Shown here: piece by piece, positions 7,886-16,849 of the stretch
Numbering within the stretch: the first letter of the stretch is position 1
Layout of the letters: the number at the start of each line of letters is the position of its first letter
Assembly: GCA_964620325.1 (NCBI GenBank)
Contig: CAZUIM010000010.1
Span: 17,047-81,046 of the forward strand
Source of the DNA: CAZMYM01 sp964620325
Lineage (GTDB): Bacteria; Bipolaricaulota; Bipolaricaulia; UBA7950; UBA9294
Length of the DNA: 64,000 nucleotides
Reading direction: 5' to 3'
Notes under the pieces: generated by a model
Told to the model about the DNA's origin: nothing
Seen by the model: the letters and a program-made list of their open reading frames with translations, nothing else
Database searches by the model: none
Program-made: the position numbers and the translations under genes

Positions 7886-9358
7886 ATGGCCGAGACATCA
7901 CTCATCATCGTCGGCGCGGGGATCGGTGGACTCTCCGCCGGTTGCTACGCACGACTCTCCAACCTGAACACGCGCATCTTCGAGATGCACGCGATTCCCG
8001 GCGGGATGTGCACGGCGTGGAAGCGGAAGGGATTCACGTTCGAAGGGAGCATCCATCATCTCGCGGGGTGCCGGCCCGGAGGCCCGCTCTACGCGATGTG
8101 GGAGGAACTCGGTGCGATGCCCCGAGAGGTCCTCTTGCCCGACGATCTGACGCAAGTCGAGGATCCGGAAGGAAATCGCTTCACCGTCTACACCGATCTC
8201 GACCGACTCGAGGCACACATGCTCGACTCATTCCCCGAGGACGCGACCATGATCCGACGTTACGTTCGAGCGGCGCGCCGGCTGATTCCCCACGACCTCC
8301 TCGAGCTCCCGCTTACAGGGTACCGCGGCCTCCTTGGGAAGACGCGCGTCCTGCCGACCCTTGTCCGCTGGGGAAGACCGACGATGCGGTCGATCGCAGA
8401 GGATTTCAAGAGCGATTTCCTTCGACGAGCCTTCCCGACGATCCAGTACGACTGGCCGGACATCCCGGTCGTCGTGCATCTCAACATGCTCGCACAGTGT
8501 GCGGTCGGAAACTACGGTTTCCCGACCGGTGGGTCTCTTCCGTTTGTCCAGTCGATCGAAACGCGGTTCCGAGAGCTAGGGGGCGAGATCACGTACGGCG
8601 CACGCGTGACGGAGATCCTGACCGAGAACGGGCGCGCCACCGGGGTGCGCCTCGAGGACGGGACCGAACACCGGGCCGACGCGGTCATCTCCAACGTCTT
8701 CGAGCGAACGACGATCGAACGCCTCCTCGGCGGTCGATACGTCGACGATCGGCTTCGATCTCGCTTCGCTTCCGAGGACTCCGAAGTCGTCATGGGAATC
8801 CACGTCTCGATCGGGGTCGTGCGGGATCTCTCCGACGAGCCGCATGCCCTCGTCCTCTTTCTGGAACGACCGATCGAGATTGCGGATCGGACACTCGATC
8901 GGATCCCGGTCGAGCTGTACGGATTCGACCCGACGCTCGCCCCGGCCGGGACCGGCGTCATCAAGGTTCTGCTCAACACGAGCTACGATCTCTGGGAGCG
9001 CCTTTCGCACGACCGAGCGCGCTACGACGCCGCAAAGACAGAGATTGCAGATCGCGTGATCGCCGCAATCGAGCCGAGATTCCCGCATCTATCGGCTCAG
9101 ATCGAGGTCGTTGACGTTGCGACGCCGATGACGACGAACCGCTACACAGGGCAGGGTCGACCCTACGGAACGCAAGAGGGAATCGGACTCGATCTGTTGT
9201 TCTCTCGCCCCCGTACGCTCCGCTCTCTCGGCGCCTTCTACTGGATCGGACAATCGGCCGGAGGCGGTGGGATTCCCGGCTGTGCGGCGATGGGCAGGAG
9301 CGCTGTCCGCGCCCTCTGTCGCGAGCTTCACGTCCCCTTCGGCGGCCGTCGGATCTAG
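7886..9358 (+). CDS. CrtI/phytoene-desaturase-like FAD-dependent oxidoreductase
   Basis: The 490-residue product has an N-terminal Rossmann dinucleotide motif (IIVGAGIGGLSAG), a CrtI-type GGMCTAWKRKGF segment, FPTGGSLPFVQSIE near the middle and a C-terminal YWIGQSAGGGGIPGCAAMG FAD-closing region. This is the NAD(P)/FAD superfamily of phytoene desaturases and retinol saturase-like enzymes. No carotenoid genes are nearby, so the substrate is open. Start ATG 7886 follows AAGGAG. It ends in a CTAG stop overlap with the convergent gene below. Confidence 0.88.
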   Translation: MAETSLIIVGAGIGGLSAGCYARLSNLNTRIFEMHAIPGGMCTAWKRKGFTFEGSIHHLAGCRPGGPLYAMWEELGAMPREVLLPDDLTQVEDPEGNRFTVYTDLDRLEAHMLDSFPEDATMIRRYVRAARRLIPHDLLELPLTGYRGLLGKTRVLPTLVRWGRPTMRSIAEDFKSDFLRRAFPTIQYDWPDIPVVVHLNMLAQCAVGNYGFPTGGSLPFVQSIETRFRELGGEITYGARVTEILTENGRATGVRLEDGTEHRADAVISNVFERTTIERLLGGRYVDDRLRSRFASEDSEVVMGIHVSIGVVRDLSDEPHALVLFLERPIEIADRTLDRIPVELYGFDPTLAPAGTGVIKVLLNTSYDLWERLSHDRARYDAAKTEIADRVIAAIEPRFPHLSAQIEVVDVATPMTTNRYTGQGRPYGTQEGIGLDLLFSRPRTLRSLGAFYWIGQSAGGGGIPGCAAMGRSAVRALCRELHVPFGGRRI

Positions 9359-9783
9359 GATCGGGAGTTCCGTATCGGTTCGACGGCGACACCGGGGCCC
9401 TCTGTCACCTTTTCACGGAGTCGAAGAAGCCCGACGCGATGCACCCGGTGAATCGCTCGCCAGATTTCGACCCACGTCGCACAGATCGGGATTCTCACGA
9501 CGCAGCGAGTACCTTCCCAATCCGATCCATCCGGACGGACGGCGCGGACAACGAGCCCGCTCGGATGCTGAGCCGAGCGAACGTCGATCAGACAAGCCTT
9601 CACGGCCCGCCATGCTTCACGCGAGAGTCTTCCGTCCGAGAGCGCGGCCGGCAGAATGACGAATCCGTCGGCCTTCCGGCGGCGTACTCGAAATGGACTC
9701 GGCCACCGGTGAATCGACCGAGTCCGGCCGTTCAGTTCGGTGGTCCATCGACTGGTGAGCTGCTTTCTGTCCCCACGTCCCAC
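9355..9783 (-). CDS. hypothetical protein
   Basis: A 142-residue frame with an Arg-rich head, then a hydrophobic/aromatic body (ADGFVILPAALSDGRLS, VVRIPICATWVEIWRAIHRV). I do not recognise a family. Support comes from codon use like its neighbours and from the shared CTAG stop overlap with the convergent oxidoreductase, a layout seen in three other gene pairs here. The GTG start at 9783 is weak, because the only AGGAGG abuts it directly; the true start may lie inside. It could be a small cytosolic or membrane-associated protein. Confidence 0.45.
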   Translation of the reverse strand: MGRGDRKQLTSRWTTELNGRTRSIHRWPSPFRVRRRKADGFVILPAALSDGRLSREAWRAVKACLIDVRSAQHPSGLVVRAVRPDGSDWEGTRCVVRIPICATWVEIWRAIHRVHRVGLLRLREKVTEGPGVAVEPIRNSRS

Positions 9784-9787
9784 CTCC

Positions 9788-10057
9788 TCATGTAACGCTC
9801 GTCTCGAGCAGACGACGCCGTTCGCGCCGTCGGCGCCATAACAGATTCGCGACTGTTTGTTCTCGGGCAGCGAACGGTCGCCCGCTGATCACTTGGGTCG
9901 GCGCGTCGCAGATTGGAGACCGCAAGCTACGCCGTCTCAGCTTAGCACCGGAGACGATCCTTGGCAAGGGTCCGATCGAACTTGGCCTCCCGTCTCTTCC
10001 GACGGACCCAAGGGTCGAGCGCGCCGGTCCTTCGTGAAGTCGAGAATAGACCTGCAC
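9788..10057. other. 270-bp stretch without a supported gene
   Basis: The minus-strand open frame here is Arg-rich with no recognisable folds and looks like chance. A short dyad CGTCTCGAGCAGACG lies near 9799. No promoter pair, tRNA or repeat is evident. Confidence 0.4.
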
Positions 10058-10840
10058 CTACCGCCGAAGACACCACCAGATGTCGTCGCCTTCGAACCCG
10101 CAAGAGCGATAGAGGGATTCCGCCGGGGATCCGAATCGGCCGGAGACCGTGGCGAATCGTCCCTTACTCCGCCCGCGAGCGATCAGCTCCCTCACGACTG
10201 CACCGCCCAGACCACGGCGGCGATGTCCGGGGGCGACTTGGATCCACTCGAGGGACAGCTCACCGATCGATCGATCGCATTCGGCGATCCCGAGTGCGAC
10301 CGGGAGGTCTTCTTCGCCACGGCGAACCCAGATCCAGAGACGCGGGTCATACACCCCGCGATTCGTCCACACAGAGACTGCGTCGGTCGACGGTCGGAAC
10401 TCGTCGTAACAGGAAGCGATGAACGACGAGACCTCAGCGGCCTCCTCCGGCATGCGAACCTCCATCAGACAATCGTCGTCATGAAGACGGCGCAGCGTGA
10501 GGTCGTCGACGCGGCGGCTCAGGCGCACGTATGCGGTTCGAGTCGAGAAACACGACAGATCGACCGCCTCGACCATGCGCTCATGGATCAATGCAAGATC
10601 GACCTTGGTGGTCAACTCGTGAATCCTTCCGATCACTCGTCCGTCCGGATTCCAGGCCACCAGCAGTCGCTTCTGATCCCACATCTCGAGCCTGTCTGGA
10701 TCGGAGAACGAACCCTCGATCGAAACCCGACAGGAGTCGACCTCGTCGAGCGTCTTCCAGAGCGCGTTCGGCAGAACGCCGCAGGGGTCTCTCAGGTATG
10801 CTCTCCGAAGAGCTCGGACGAACATCTCCCTGCGATTCAC
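10058..10840 (-). CDS. GNAT-family N-acetyltransferase
   Basis: A 260-residue protein whose C-terminal third has the GNAT acetyl-CoA loop (EWIQVAPGHRRRGLGGAVV) followed by SLYRSCGFE. The N-terminal 140 residues do not show a second clear GNAT motif, though LLVAWNPDGRVIGRI and the following strand could be a degenerate copy. The GTG start overlaps the stop of the upstream GGDEF gene as GTGA, so the two are probably co-translated. The substrate is unknown. Confidence 0.82.
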   Translation of the reverse strand: MNRREMFVRALRRAYLRDPCGVLPNALWKTLDEVDSCRVSIEGSFSDPDRLEMWDQKRLLVAWNPDGRVIGRIHELTTKVDLALIHERMVEAVDLSCFSTRTAYVRLSRRVDDLTLRRLHDDDCLMEVRMPEEAAEVSSFIASCYDEFRPSTDAVSVWTNRGVYDPRLWIWVRRGEEDLPVALGIAECDRSIGELSLEWIQVAPGHRRRGLGGAVVRELIARGRSKGRFATVSGRFGSPAESLYRSCGFEGDDIWWCLRR

Positions 10841-12425
10841 GTTGTGCGAACCGCGTCTCGCCCCGAACCCTTGGCCGCGTACAGAGCGCGATCGGCGGCC
10901 TGTACGATCGCCTCGTCATCCGTCCCGTCCCGCGGGAAGACGGCGATGCCGATCGAGACCGACGCACCGCCGAAGCGCGCCGTCTCGACGTCCAATCGGC
11001 GACGGATCTCGTCGGCCCGTTGAACCGCCGCGTCGATCGACGTATTCGGCAGGACCACCGCGAACTCATCGCCGCCGAAGCGGCACGCGATGTCTCCCTT
11101 CCGGGTCACCTCCTGTAGGAGCCCCCGATCGATTGGAGAAGGGCGTCGCCCGCCGGATGCCCGGCGGTGTCATTCAGCTCTTTCAGCCGATCGACGTCGA
11201 GCAGAAGGAGGGAGAGCGGCGTTCCTTCCCGCGCCGACTGTGCGATCTCTCTCGGAAGCGTCTCCTGAAGGTATCGCCGATTGAACAACTGCGTCAGGGC
11301 GTCTCGTATCGCCTGATCGCGAAGCTTCTCTTGAAGTCGCTCAATCTCTTCGAGCTGTTCTCGAAGCTGCTCGTTCGCCCGCTGGAGTCCCCGTTCCGCA
11401 CGGTATCGAAGGGTGATGTCCCGCAGCACGAGGGCTCGTCCGTACACCGCTCCGCGACCGTGCCGCAACGGGGTGACACGAACGTCGACGTAGCGAAGCG
11501 GATCCTCGCCAAGCAGCGCCTCTCCTTGGATCGGCTCGTCCGTTCGACAGTGACGCAGAACGGTCGGCCACCGGGAGAGGATGTCGTCAGCCGACCGGCC
11601 GATCAGTCGACCCTCCGTGGCGAGAAGTTCTTCCGCAGCCCGGTTTGCGTCAGCGATCGCACCTTCGGTGTCGAGGACGAGCACCGCGTCGCTCATGTTC
11701 TCCACCAGCGCACTCCGGGCGATTGGCACGACGTCGAAGTGCCGCAATCCGACGATGCTGAACGAGAGTGCGAGTCCACTAACGGCGAAGCTCATCGGGA
11801 TCACGTTGAACCCCGCGAAGGGATCAAGATCGAGAAGATAGAGAATCGTTCCGATCCACGGAGCCACACTCGCGATGAGAATTGCCAGTGCCTGACGTCG
11901 ATGTGCCGCCGACCGCTTCAGGGCCGTTCGAATCAACACGATCGTCGCCGCGAGGATGAGCGCATAGAGACCGCTCACGGCGGTAAAGAAGAGGGGGCCG
12001 TGATGGTAGATGATCTGATTCGTTCCGGCCGGGCCTTCGGAGAATCCGGTCCACAGCTGTCGGTGCCAATCGTTGGTGAAGACGAGAGCGAGGTTGACGA
12101 TCGGAATCACGGCAAGCAGGATGCCGCGGGGCAGGGCGAGCCAGCGAGTCTTTTCGGCGTGCTTGAGCGCGAAGACGAGGAGCAAGAGGGCCGAGCTTCC
12201 CGAGCCGATGTACTCGAGCTTCGAAAGAAGCACCTTGGTCGCAACGGCGCTCGCGCCCGCCTCGAACGCCGCGACCAACGCCCAGCCGCTGACGGCCGAC
12301 ATCAACAGCGCCAGCGTGCCACCCCCCGGTATCCGGCGTCTGCGCCAGAGCAGCAGGCTGACAAGACCGCACAAGACCGAGGCTGCAAGCAACACGATGA
12401 ACGAGGCATTCGGCACGAGTGTCAT
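10837..12425 (-). CDS. membrane 7TM-PAS-GGDEF diguanylate cyclase, interrupted by a frameshift
   Basis: Two frames together make one protein of about 528 residues. The first (12425-11106) has seven hydrophobic helices of the histidine-kinase 7TM sensor type, a PAS domain (VENMSDAVLVLDTEG) and the start of GGDEF (DALTQLFNRRYL, LLLDVDRLKELND). It stops at TGA 11106. The second frame supplies the I-site RKGD and the catalytic GGDEF motif. Adding one G to the five-G run near 11126 would restore reading through IGGLLQEVTRKGD. A GTG overlapping the TGA could restart translation, but would give only a 90-residue fragment. A sequencing error, recent pseudogene or slippage are all possible. Intact, it would make cyclic di-GMP. 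Confidence 0.8.
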
Positions 12426-12491
12426 TCGTATCGATCCAAGCTTCCTGACAGGATCGGTGATAACAAGGACGATTGTACTCGCCGCACGCGG

Positions 12492-13334
12492 TCAGAGTGC
12501 ACTCTCGTTCTCTCTCATCGATCCCGATCGACCGGCGACTCGGCCATTGCCCGGCCTCCGGACACGCACGTGCAAGAAGTACGCGACGACCTGTGTGTCC
12601 TGCACGGCCGGGAAGGCGCGAACCGTTTCGTCGCTCGGTCGCGGCTCAGCGACGCGCGCGATGAGGAATCCCGCGTCAACCAGCATGTTGAACCATTCGG
12701 AGGCCGTCCGCGTGAAGCGCGGAACCTCGAAGAGCGGGAGACCCGTTCTCGCCACCTCGGGAGCACTCGAAAACAGCCACCGCGTGATCCGGCCATCGAC
12801 GCGTTCGAAGTAGTCGCCAACCTCGATCGCATACGTCTTTCCCTTCTCATCGCGTAGGTTCCGCCGATGGGAGGTATCGAAGCACGGATGCGTGATCGAG
12901 AACTGAAGGAACCCCCCGGGACAGAGAACTCGGAACGCTTCGGCGATCGCCCGGTCGGGCGTCGGGAGGTCCATCAGGCTCATGAACGCCGTCGCAAAGT
13001 CGAACCGCCCATCCTCGAACGGAAGGTCACAAGCATCGGCGATGACGTACTCGACGCCGAGCGGCTCTCGCTTCTCCTCCTCCAGGGCGTGGTGAACGAA
13101 GCGTTCGCCGATGTCCACACCGGTCATCCGCGCGCCACGTCGCCCGACGAGGCGCGTGTTGTGTCCCTCCCCGCAACCGATGTCGAGCCCTTCAAGCCCG
13201 ACGACATCGGGAAGGAAGTCGAGAAACGCGGGCGTGTTGAAGCTGTCCCGGTAGACGTCGTATCCGGCACGGCTCAGCTTTGCCCACGCGCCGGCGTTCC
13301 CGTTCCAGAGTTCTCCCACCTCACGGGTATCCAC
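12492..13334 (-). CDS. class I SAM-dependent methyltransferase
   Basis: A 280-residue protein with motif I GLDIGCGEGHNTRLV, motif II MTGVDIGERFV, CDLPFEDGRFDFATA and a UbiE-like motif (RVLCPGGFLQFSITHPCF). It resembles small-molecule methyltransferases of the Methyltransf_11 type. The GTG start at 13334 lacks a ribosome site, but TACACT (minus strand, 13346-13341) lies 6 bases upstream, suggesting a leaderless mRNA. The C-terminal 30 residues are basic and probably disordered. Substrate unknown. Confidence 0.85.
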   Translation of the reverse strand: MDTREVGELWNGNAGAWAKLSRAGYDVYRDSFNTPAFLDFLPDVVGLEGLDIGCGEGHNTRLVGRRGARMTGVDIGERFVHHALEEEKREPLGVEYVIADACDLPFEDGRFDFATAFMSLMDLPTPDRAIAEAFRVLCPGGFLQFSITHPCFDTSHRRNLRDEKGKTYAIEVGDYFERVDGRITRWLFSSAPEVARTGLPLFEVPRFTRTASEWFNMLVDAGFLIARVAEPRPSDETVRAFPAVQDTQVVAYFLHVRVRRPGNGRVAGRSGSMRENESAL

Positions 13335-13442
13335 GAGCGGAGTGTATCCGGAAGGGGCCTTGAGCGATCAAGAGGAGAGGACCCACTTCACCAGAACCGC
13401 GGGGACAAACAATCCGGTGACGATCGACCGGACGCAGATGCG

Positions 13443-13769
13443 CTAGCTCTTGTAGTCCTCCCGCGGTGGATTCCACGCGTCGTACGCCTCGGTCGGCTCG
13501 CCGAGGATCGTCGCCTTGTGCGGCACGTTCGCCGGGATGCAGACCCCGTCGCCCGGACGAAGGACGCGCATCTCCCCTCCCAGGGTGAACTCCATCGCTC
13601 CCTCGGTGACGACCGTGATCTGCTCGTTCGGATGCGCGTGCTCGGGAACGATCGATCCCGGCTCGAACCAGAAGAAGGTCACCATCACGCCGTCGAGCCA
13701 GACGGCCCGACGGGTGACCCCGGGAAGCATCTCCGCTCCGGTGAGCTCGGATCGATTGAAGAACGCCAT
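13443..13769 (-). CDS. single-domain cupin protein
   Basis: A 108-residue cupin with motif 1 GSIVPEHAHPNEQITVVTEG and motif 2 PGDGVCIPANVPHKA, giving the His/Glu/His metal set. AGGAGA precedes ATG 13769. Small stand-alone cupins serve as metal-dependent isomerases, lyases or sensors, and neighbours do not decide which. The 108 bases after its stop hold only a 24-residue hydrophobic open tail with no start. Confidence 0.87.
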   Translation of the reverse strand: MAFFNRSELTGAEMLPGVTRRAVWLDGVMVTFFWFEPGSIVPEHAHPNEQITVVTEGAMEFTLGGEMRVLRPGDGVCIPANVPHKATILGEPTEAYDAWNPPREDYKS

Positions 13770-13881
13770 CTCTCTCCTTTCCCCTCTCGGCTCATCGGCC
13801 GACCGGACCTCCGACTCCGCCGATCCGAGAGTGTAGAGAGCCCGAGCCGTCGCCGAAAGGTGGCTGATCTCCGTGAAGTAC

Positions 13882-13915
13882 GGGTTGCAGACCGCCGCTC
13901 GGCGACCTGCAACCC
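13882..13915 (-). terminator. hairpin terminator of the RIO1 kinase gene
   Basis: GGGTTGCAG and CTGCAACCC form a 9-bp perfect stem with an inner GCCG/CGGC dyad, starting 10 bases after the RIO1 stop. There is no U-run after it. Confidence 0.55.
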
Positions 13916-13925
13916 ACGTGCGGAC

Positions 13926-14714
13926 CTAGAGCGTCGCCCGCCGATACCGTTCCCATAGGTCGAGGGCGATTCCGTCCGGATCGGCCTCGACTCCGTACCG
14001 CCGAAAGAACGAACAGACGTTCGCCACGTCTCGCCTCAGAAGATCCAGTGCCGAACGATTGAAACGCACGTCGACCGCCTGCGGCACGTCGATGATCCGG
14101 GGCCTTCCTTTCCAGACGAGGATGTTGTAGGCGGAGAGATCCCCGTGAACCAGATGGGCCCGGAGCATACAAGAAACGTCCGTCACGATCTCTTTGAACA
14201 GCGACGACGCCGCGGCGTCGTCGAGATCGACTCCGTGCAAGGAAGGGGCGGGGCCGGCTCCGTTCCCGATGAACTCCATCAGAATCGCCCGTTCGCCGAG
14301 AGCGATCGGTTCGGGTACGTCCGCACCCGCAGTGTGGAGCGTTCGTAGGGTCTCGTACTCCGCCGAGACCCACAGCCCTCGAGCCGTTTCCCGACCGAAT
14401 GTCGTCCGCGCCCGGATCGCGCGCAGCACCTGGGGCTTCAGATTGCGCTCGCGTCCCTCGAAATAGGTCGCGCTCCACTTGTGCGAGCTGGCGGCGTGCC
14501 CCCGGTAGACCTTGGCGGCGAGGAACTTGCGCCGCGTTGACGGATGGGCTCGGCAGCAGTAGACGGTCCCCTCCTTCCCGCTTGACAACTTCGAGTGAAC
14601 CTGCGTGATCAGTCCAATCTCGGCGAACGTGTCGAGCTCAGGGACTCCGATCGTCGTCGAGAGCTCCGCTTCCGCTCGCTGCGTCTCCCGAGACACACTG
14701 GGGATTCTTTCCAA
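13926..14714 (-). CDS. RIO1-type serine protein kinase/ATPase
   Basis: The 262-residue protein has the RIO P-loop SSGKEGTVY (44-52), the ATP lysine K68 in LAAKVYRG, catalytic HGDLSAYNIL and the metal loop IIDVPQAVD. It matches the RIO1 core kinase, without the long eukaryotic tails. In archaea and eukaryotes RIO proteins act in small-subunit ribosome maturation; bacterial copies are uncommon and little studied. The start is TTG 14714, chosen because GAAGGAGG lies 6 bases upstream. A second RIO gene lies at 36.7 kb. Confidence 0.9.
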   Translation of the reverse strand: MERIPSVSRETQRAEAELSTTIGVPELDTFAEIGLITQVHSKLSSGKEGTVYCCRAHPSTRRKFLAAKVYRGHAASSHKWSATYFEGRERNLKPQVLRAIRARTTFGRETARGLWVSAEYETLRTLHTAGADVPEPIALGERAILMEFIGNGAGPAPSLHGVDLDDAAASSLFKEIVTDVSCMLRAHLVHGDLSAYNILVWKGRPRIIDVPQAVDVRFNRSALDLLRRDVANVCSFFRRYGVEADPDGIALDLWERYRRATL

Positions 14715-15230
14715 CGGGTTCCTCCTTCGAACGTGAGTTGGGGTGCAATTTCGCCCCGCTGCTTCACGTCGCTGTGAAGGTGGAATCCTCGTTTCGGAAA
14801 TTGCTTCCGATGTACAGAGAGAAGCTAAGAAGCTCGGATCACGGAAGCAGCGGGAAGGTTCGTTCGTTCAGCAGTCACAACCTACCTCCTTCGCGCTCCG
14901 TCCGTGGACCGCGAACGCGGCCCGGTCATTGGAGTTCGAGGATAGCTAGAACCGCGCCGTTCGACAAGGAAGGACGCTCCAACCCGCTTCCGGGGATCCC
15001 AAACGGGAGGGTTCCAGAGAAGAAGAGAGGCCCCGTTCGGGGCCTCTCTCTGGTGGTCGGCGTCTCTTCTCGTGCAAGGAGGTACAACGCTTCTTTTCTC
15101 TCGTACGACCGCACCTTACGCGCGAGGTGTGAAGGCCGTGTGAAGCCTCGTTGTGGTTCCGGTGTGAGGCCGAGCGCCGGTCGATACGGAACCCCTGCGG
15201 GCAAGCACTTCGAGTCGCAGCCTCCTCGGG
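14715..15230. other. 516-bp intergenic region with hairpin and short repeats
   Basis: No convincing gene. It holds the strong hairpin listed separately, three close copies of GTGTGAAGGCC-like sequence (15127, 15138, 15162) and the ribosome site of the RIO1 gene. The copies could be a protein-binding site. Confidence 0.45.
15024..15049 (-). terminator. strong hairpin, probable terminator of the TIGR04076 gene
   Basis: An 11-bp perfect stem (AGAGAGGCCCC / GGGGCCTCTCT) with loop GTTC. On the minus strand a pyrimidine-rich CTTCTTCTCT tract follows, so it probably terminates the upstream TIGR04076 transcript. Confidence 0.6.
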
Positions 15231-15542
15231 CTACGCGTCGTCTTCCTCGATCCGTTCGATCCGGAAGGTGACGGGTCGAAGCCCGTCGCTGCAACACGTA
15301 AACTCCGTTCCCGGCGTGGGATTCGCTCCCATCATCGTCAACGCGACGACCTTCTGGATGTCGCTCCATGCCCAGTCGCAGAACCCCTCGGGCTTCTCCG
15401 GAAACGGTCCATCCACGACGAAGCTCTGTCGGTCGGTGAACACAGAGCAGGGCCCGATCTCTCCCTCGAGAGACGGGAAGAACTCCTCGATCAGGTCGTC
15501 GTGAAACGCTCGCTTCATCACCGTGATTCTGGCTTTGGTCAC
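15231..15542 (-). CDS. TIGR04076 family protein
   Basis: This 103-residue protein matches the TIGR04076 pattern: ARITVMKR start, CSVFTDRQSFVVDGP, GFCDWAWSDIQKVV and a CCSDGLRPVTFRIERI end. The cysteines (two adjacent near the C-terminus, one in FCDWAW, one in GPCS) are the usual conserved ones. Function is unknown, but the family is frequent in strict anaerobes. I choose GTG 15542 because it aligns with the family start and AGGAGGGG lies upstream. The longer frame to 15857 overlaps the Rrf2 gene region and is not supported. Confidence 0.85.
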   Translation of the reverse strand: MTKARITVMKRAFHDDLIEEFFPSLEGEIGPCSVFTDRQSFVVDGPFPEKPEGFCDWAWSDIQKVVALTMMGANPTPGTEFTCCSDGLRPVTFRIERIEEDDA

Positions 15543-15770
15543 CACATCGCCCCTCCTCGCGAATGTCTGTCCTCCGCAACCTCGGGCACTCGACGAGAAC
15601 GTTTGGCATCCGCCCCGCGATCCGCCCGCCTGAGCACCGAGCGCACTACGCATCATTCTCCGGGGCACCTTGAGATCCGACAAGAAGAGAGACGCGCAAT
15701 CGAGCGGGACCTCCTCAAAGCGCGGTGCCGGCCCGCCGCCGATCGGGTTGCATTCGGCCAGAACCTCCCT

Positions 15771-15776
15771 AGACTC
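15771..15776 (+). promoter_or_regulatory. -10 box of the Rrf2 gene
   Basis: TAGACT about 26 bases before ATG 15803 is a plausible -10 element; no strong -35 is visible. Confidence 0.35.
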
Positions 15777-15802
15777 AGATGCACCTGTTGGACGTGATAC
15801 GC

Positions 15803-16231
15803 ATGCTCTACTCGAAGACGGCGAAGTACGCCGTGCTCGCCTTGGCGGAGATCGCAAGGCATTCGCCCGACCGACCGCTCCCGACCCGCGCCGTCGCCGA
15901 GGCCGCGAACGTCCCGTATCCCCTCCTTGCCAAAGCGCTCGCGCATCTGAAGCGTGCCGACCTCGTCGTCGCCGAGAGGGGAAAGCACGGCGGGGTCCGG
16001 CTCGCTCGCGCCGCAGATGAGATCACGATTCTCGATGTGGTCGTCGCCCTCGACGGATCGGGAATGCTCTCCGACTGCCCGCTCGACCTGGAGGCCTGCT
16101 CCTGTAAGAAAGAGTGTGCACTCCATCCGATCTGGAAGCCGGCCCGGGACGCCGTCGTCCGGTTCCTCGAGAAGACGTCGATCCGGGACGTCGCCGATGC
16201 ACGCGCGGCGATCACGTCTCGTTCGAACTGA
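15803..16231 (+). CDS. Rrf2-family transcriptional regulator (probable Fe-S sensor)
   Basis: The 142-residue product starts MLYSKTAKYAVLALAEIARH, the typical Rrf2 head, then a winged helix (VAEAANVPYPLLAKALAHL, KHGGVRLAR wing). Four cysteines at 92, 99, 101 and 105 form a probable cluster site; three are usual in IscR/NsrR. It therefore likely senses Fe-S status, nitric oxide or redox state. ATG 15803 aligns with the family start; the in-frame ATG at 15779 lies too near the -10 box. No adjacent Isc or Suf genes are present, so its targets are elsewhere. Confidence 0.9.
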   Translation: MLYSKTAKYAVLALAEIARHSPDRPLPTRAVAEAANVPYPLLAKALAHLKRADLVVAERGKHGGVRLARAADEITILDVVVALDGSGMLSDCPLDLEACSCKKECALHPIWKPARDAVVRFLEKTSIRDVADARAAITSRSN

Positions 16232-16372
16232 ACCGGCATCGATCCGAGCCGCAGTGGCTATTCCCGCCACCCCTTCCGGAACCCACGGCGCTCGACTTGA
16301 GGCGGAGAGATGAAACGGTGTACAACGTAACGCGGTCCTCCCGGGACTGAACGTCGTGGGGGCCGATCGGTG

Positions 16373-16849
16373 ATGCCCATGCACGAAACGCCCCGAGACG
16401 ACGAGAAGCGCGCGGAACAGCTCGGCCTGTTCGGCGAGATCGACGTGCCGAAGGCCGGGAATCGGGCTGAGCCGCCGTGCGAGACCTCGTCGGTCGATGA
16501 GATCATCCGCAAGGGGCTCGATCACCTGAACGCCGTGACCGAGCGGACCGGCGCGGCACGGTTCACCTCGCCGACGTCGATCAAGGCGCGGATTCAAGAC
16601 GGCGCGACGCTTGAGGACGTCCTTCTCGTCATCGACTTCTGCCACGCAATGTGGCGGGGCGATCCGAAGATGGAGACCTTCGTCCGTCCGAAGACGTTGT
16701 TCGGGAAGGAGAACTTCCCCGACTACCTCGCTCGCGCGAGGAAGTGGCAAGACGAGGGGCGGCCCAACCTTCGAGAGCAAGAATCCGACAGGGAGTACAC
16801 ACACGGTGCGGCGCACTACGCCGACCCAACGAAGGAGGCGCATAGATGA
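16373..16849 (+). CDS. phage replication protein with conserved phage C-terminal domain (TIGR02220-like)
   Basis: A roughly 158-residue protein. The C-terminal 75 residues match the conserved phage replisome domain: DEIIRKGLDHLNAVTERTG, SIKARIQDGATLEDVLLVID, DPKMETFVRPKTLFG and FPDYLARA. The N-terminal part is charged and lacks the winged helix usual in longer relatives. Such proteins sit beside a helicase loader in phage replication modules, as here: its stop overlaps the next start as ATGA. It is likely a remnant of an integrated phage or a domesticated replication pair. Confidence 0.82.
   Translation: MPMHETPRDDEKRAEQLGLFGEIDVPKAGNRAEPPCETSSVDEIIRKGLDHLNAVTERTGAARFTSPTSIKARIQDGATLEDVLLVIDFCHAMWRGDPKMETFVRPKTLFGKENFPDYLARARKWQDEGRPNLREQESDREYTHGAAHYADPTKEAHR

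Noticed and set aside
9788..10057. 89-residue minus frame between the hypothetical and GNAT genes
   Set aside because: Arg-rich, no ribosome site and no recognisable structure; kept as geneless stretch.
10842..12857. 671-residue plus-strand frame opposite the GGDEF gene
   Set aside because: Arg/His/Asp-rich, no domain, fully antisense to the sensor-cyclase gene.
13345..13442. 24-residue hydrophobic frame after the cupin gene
   Set aside because: It has no start codon or ribosome site; at most a trace of a lost membrane protein.
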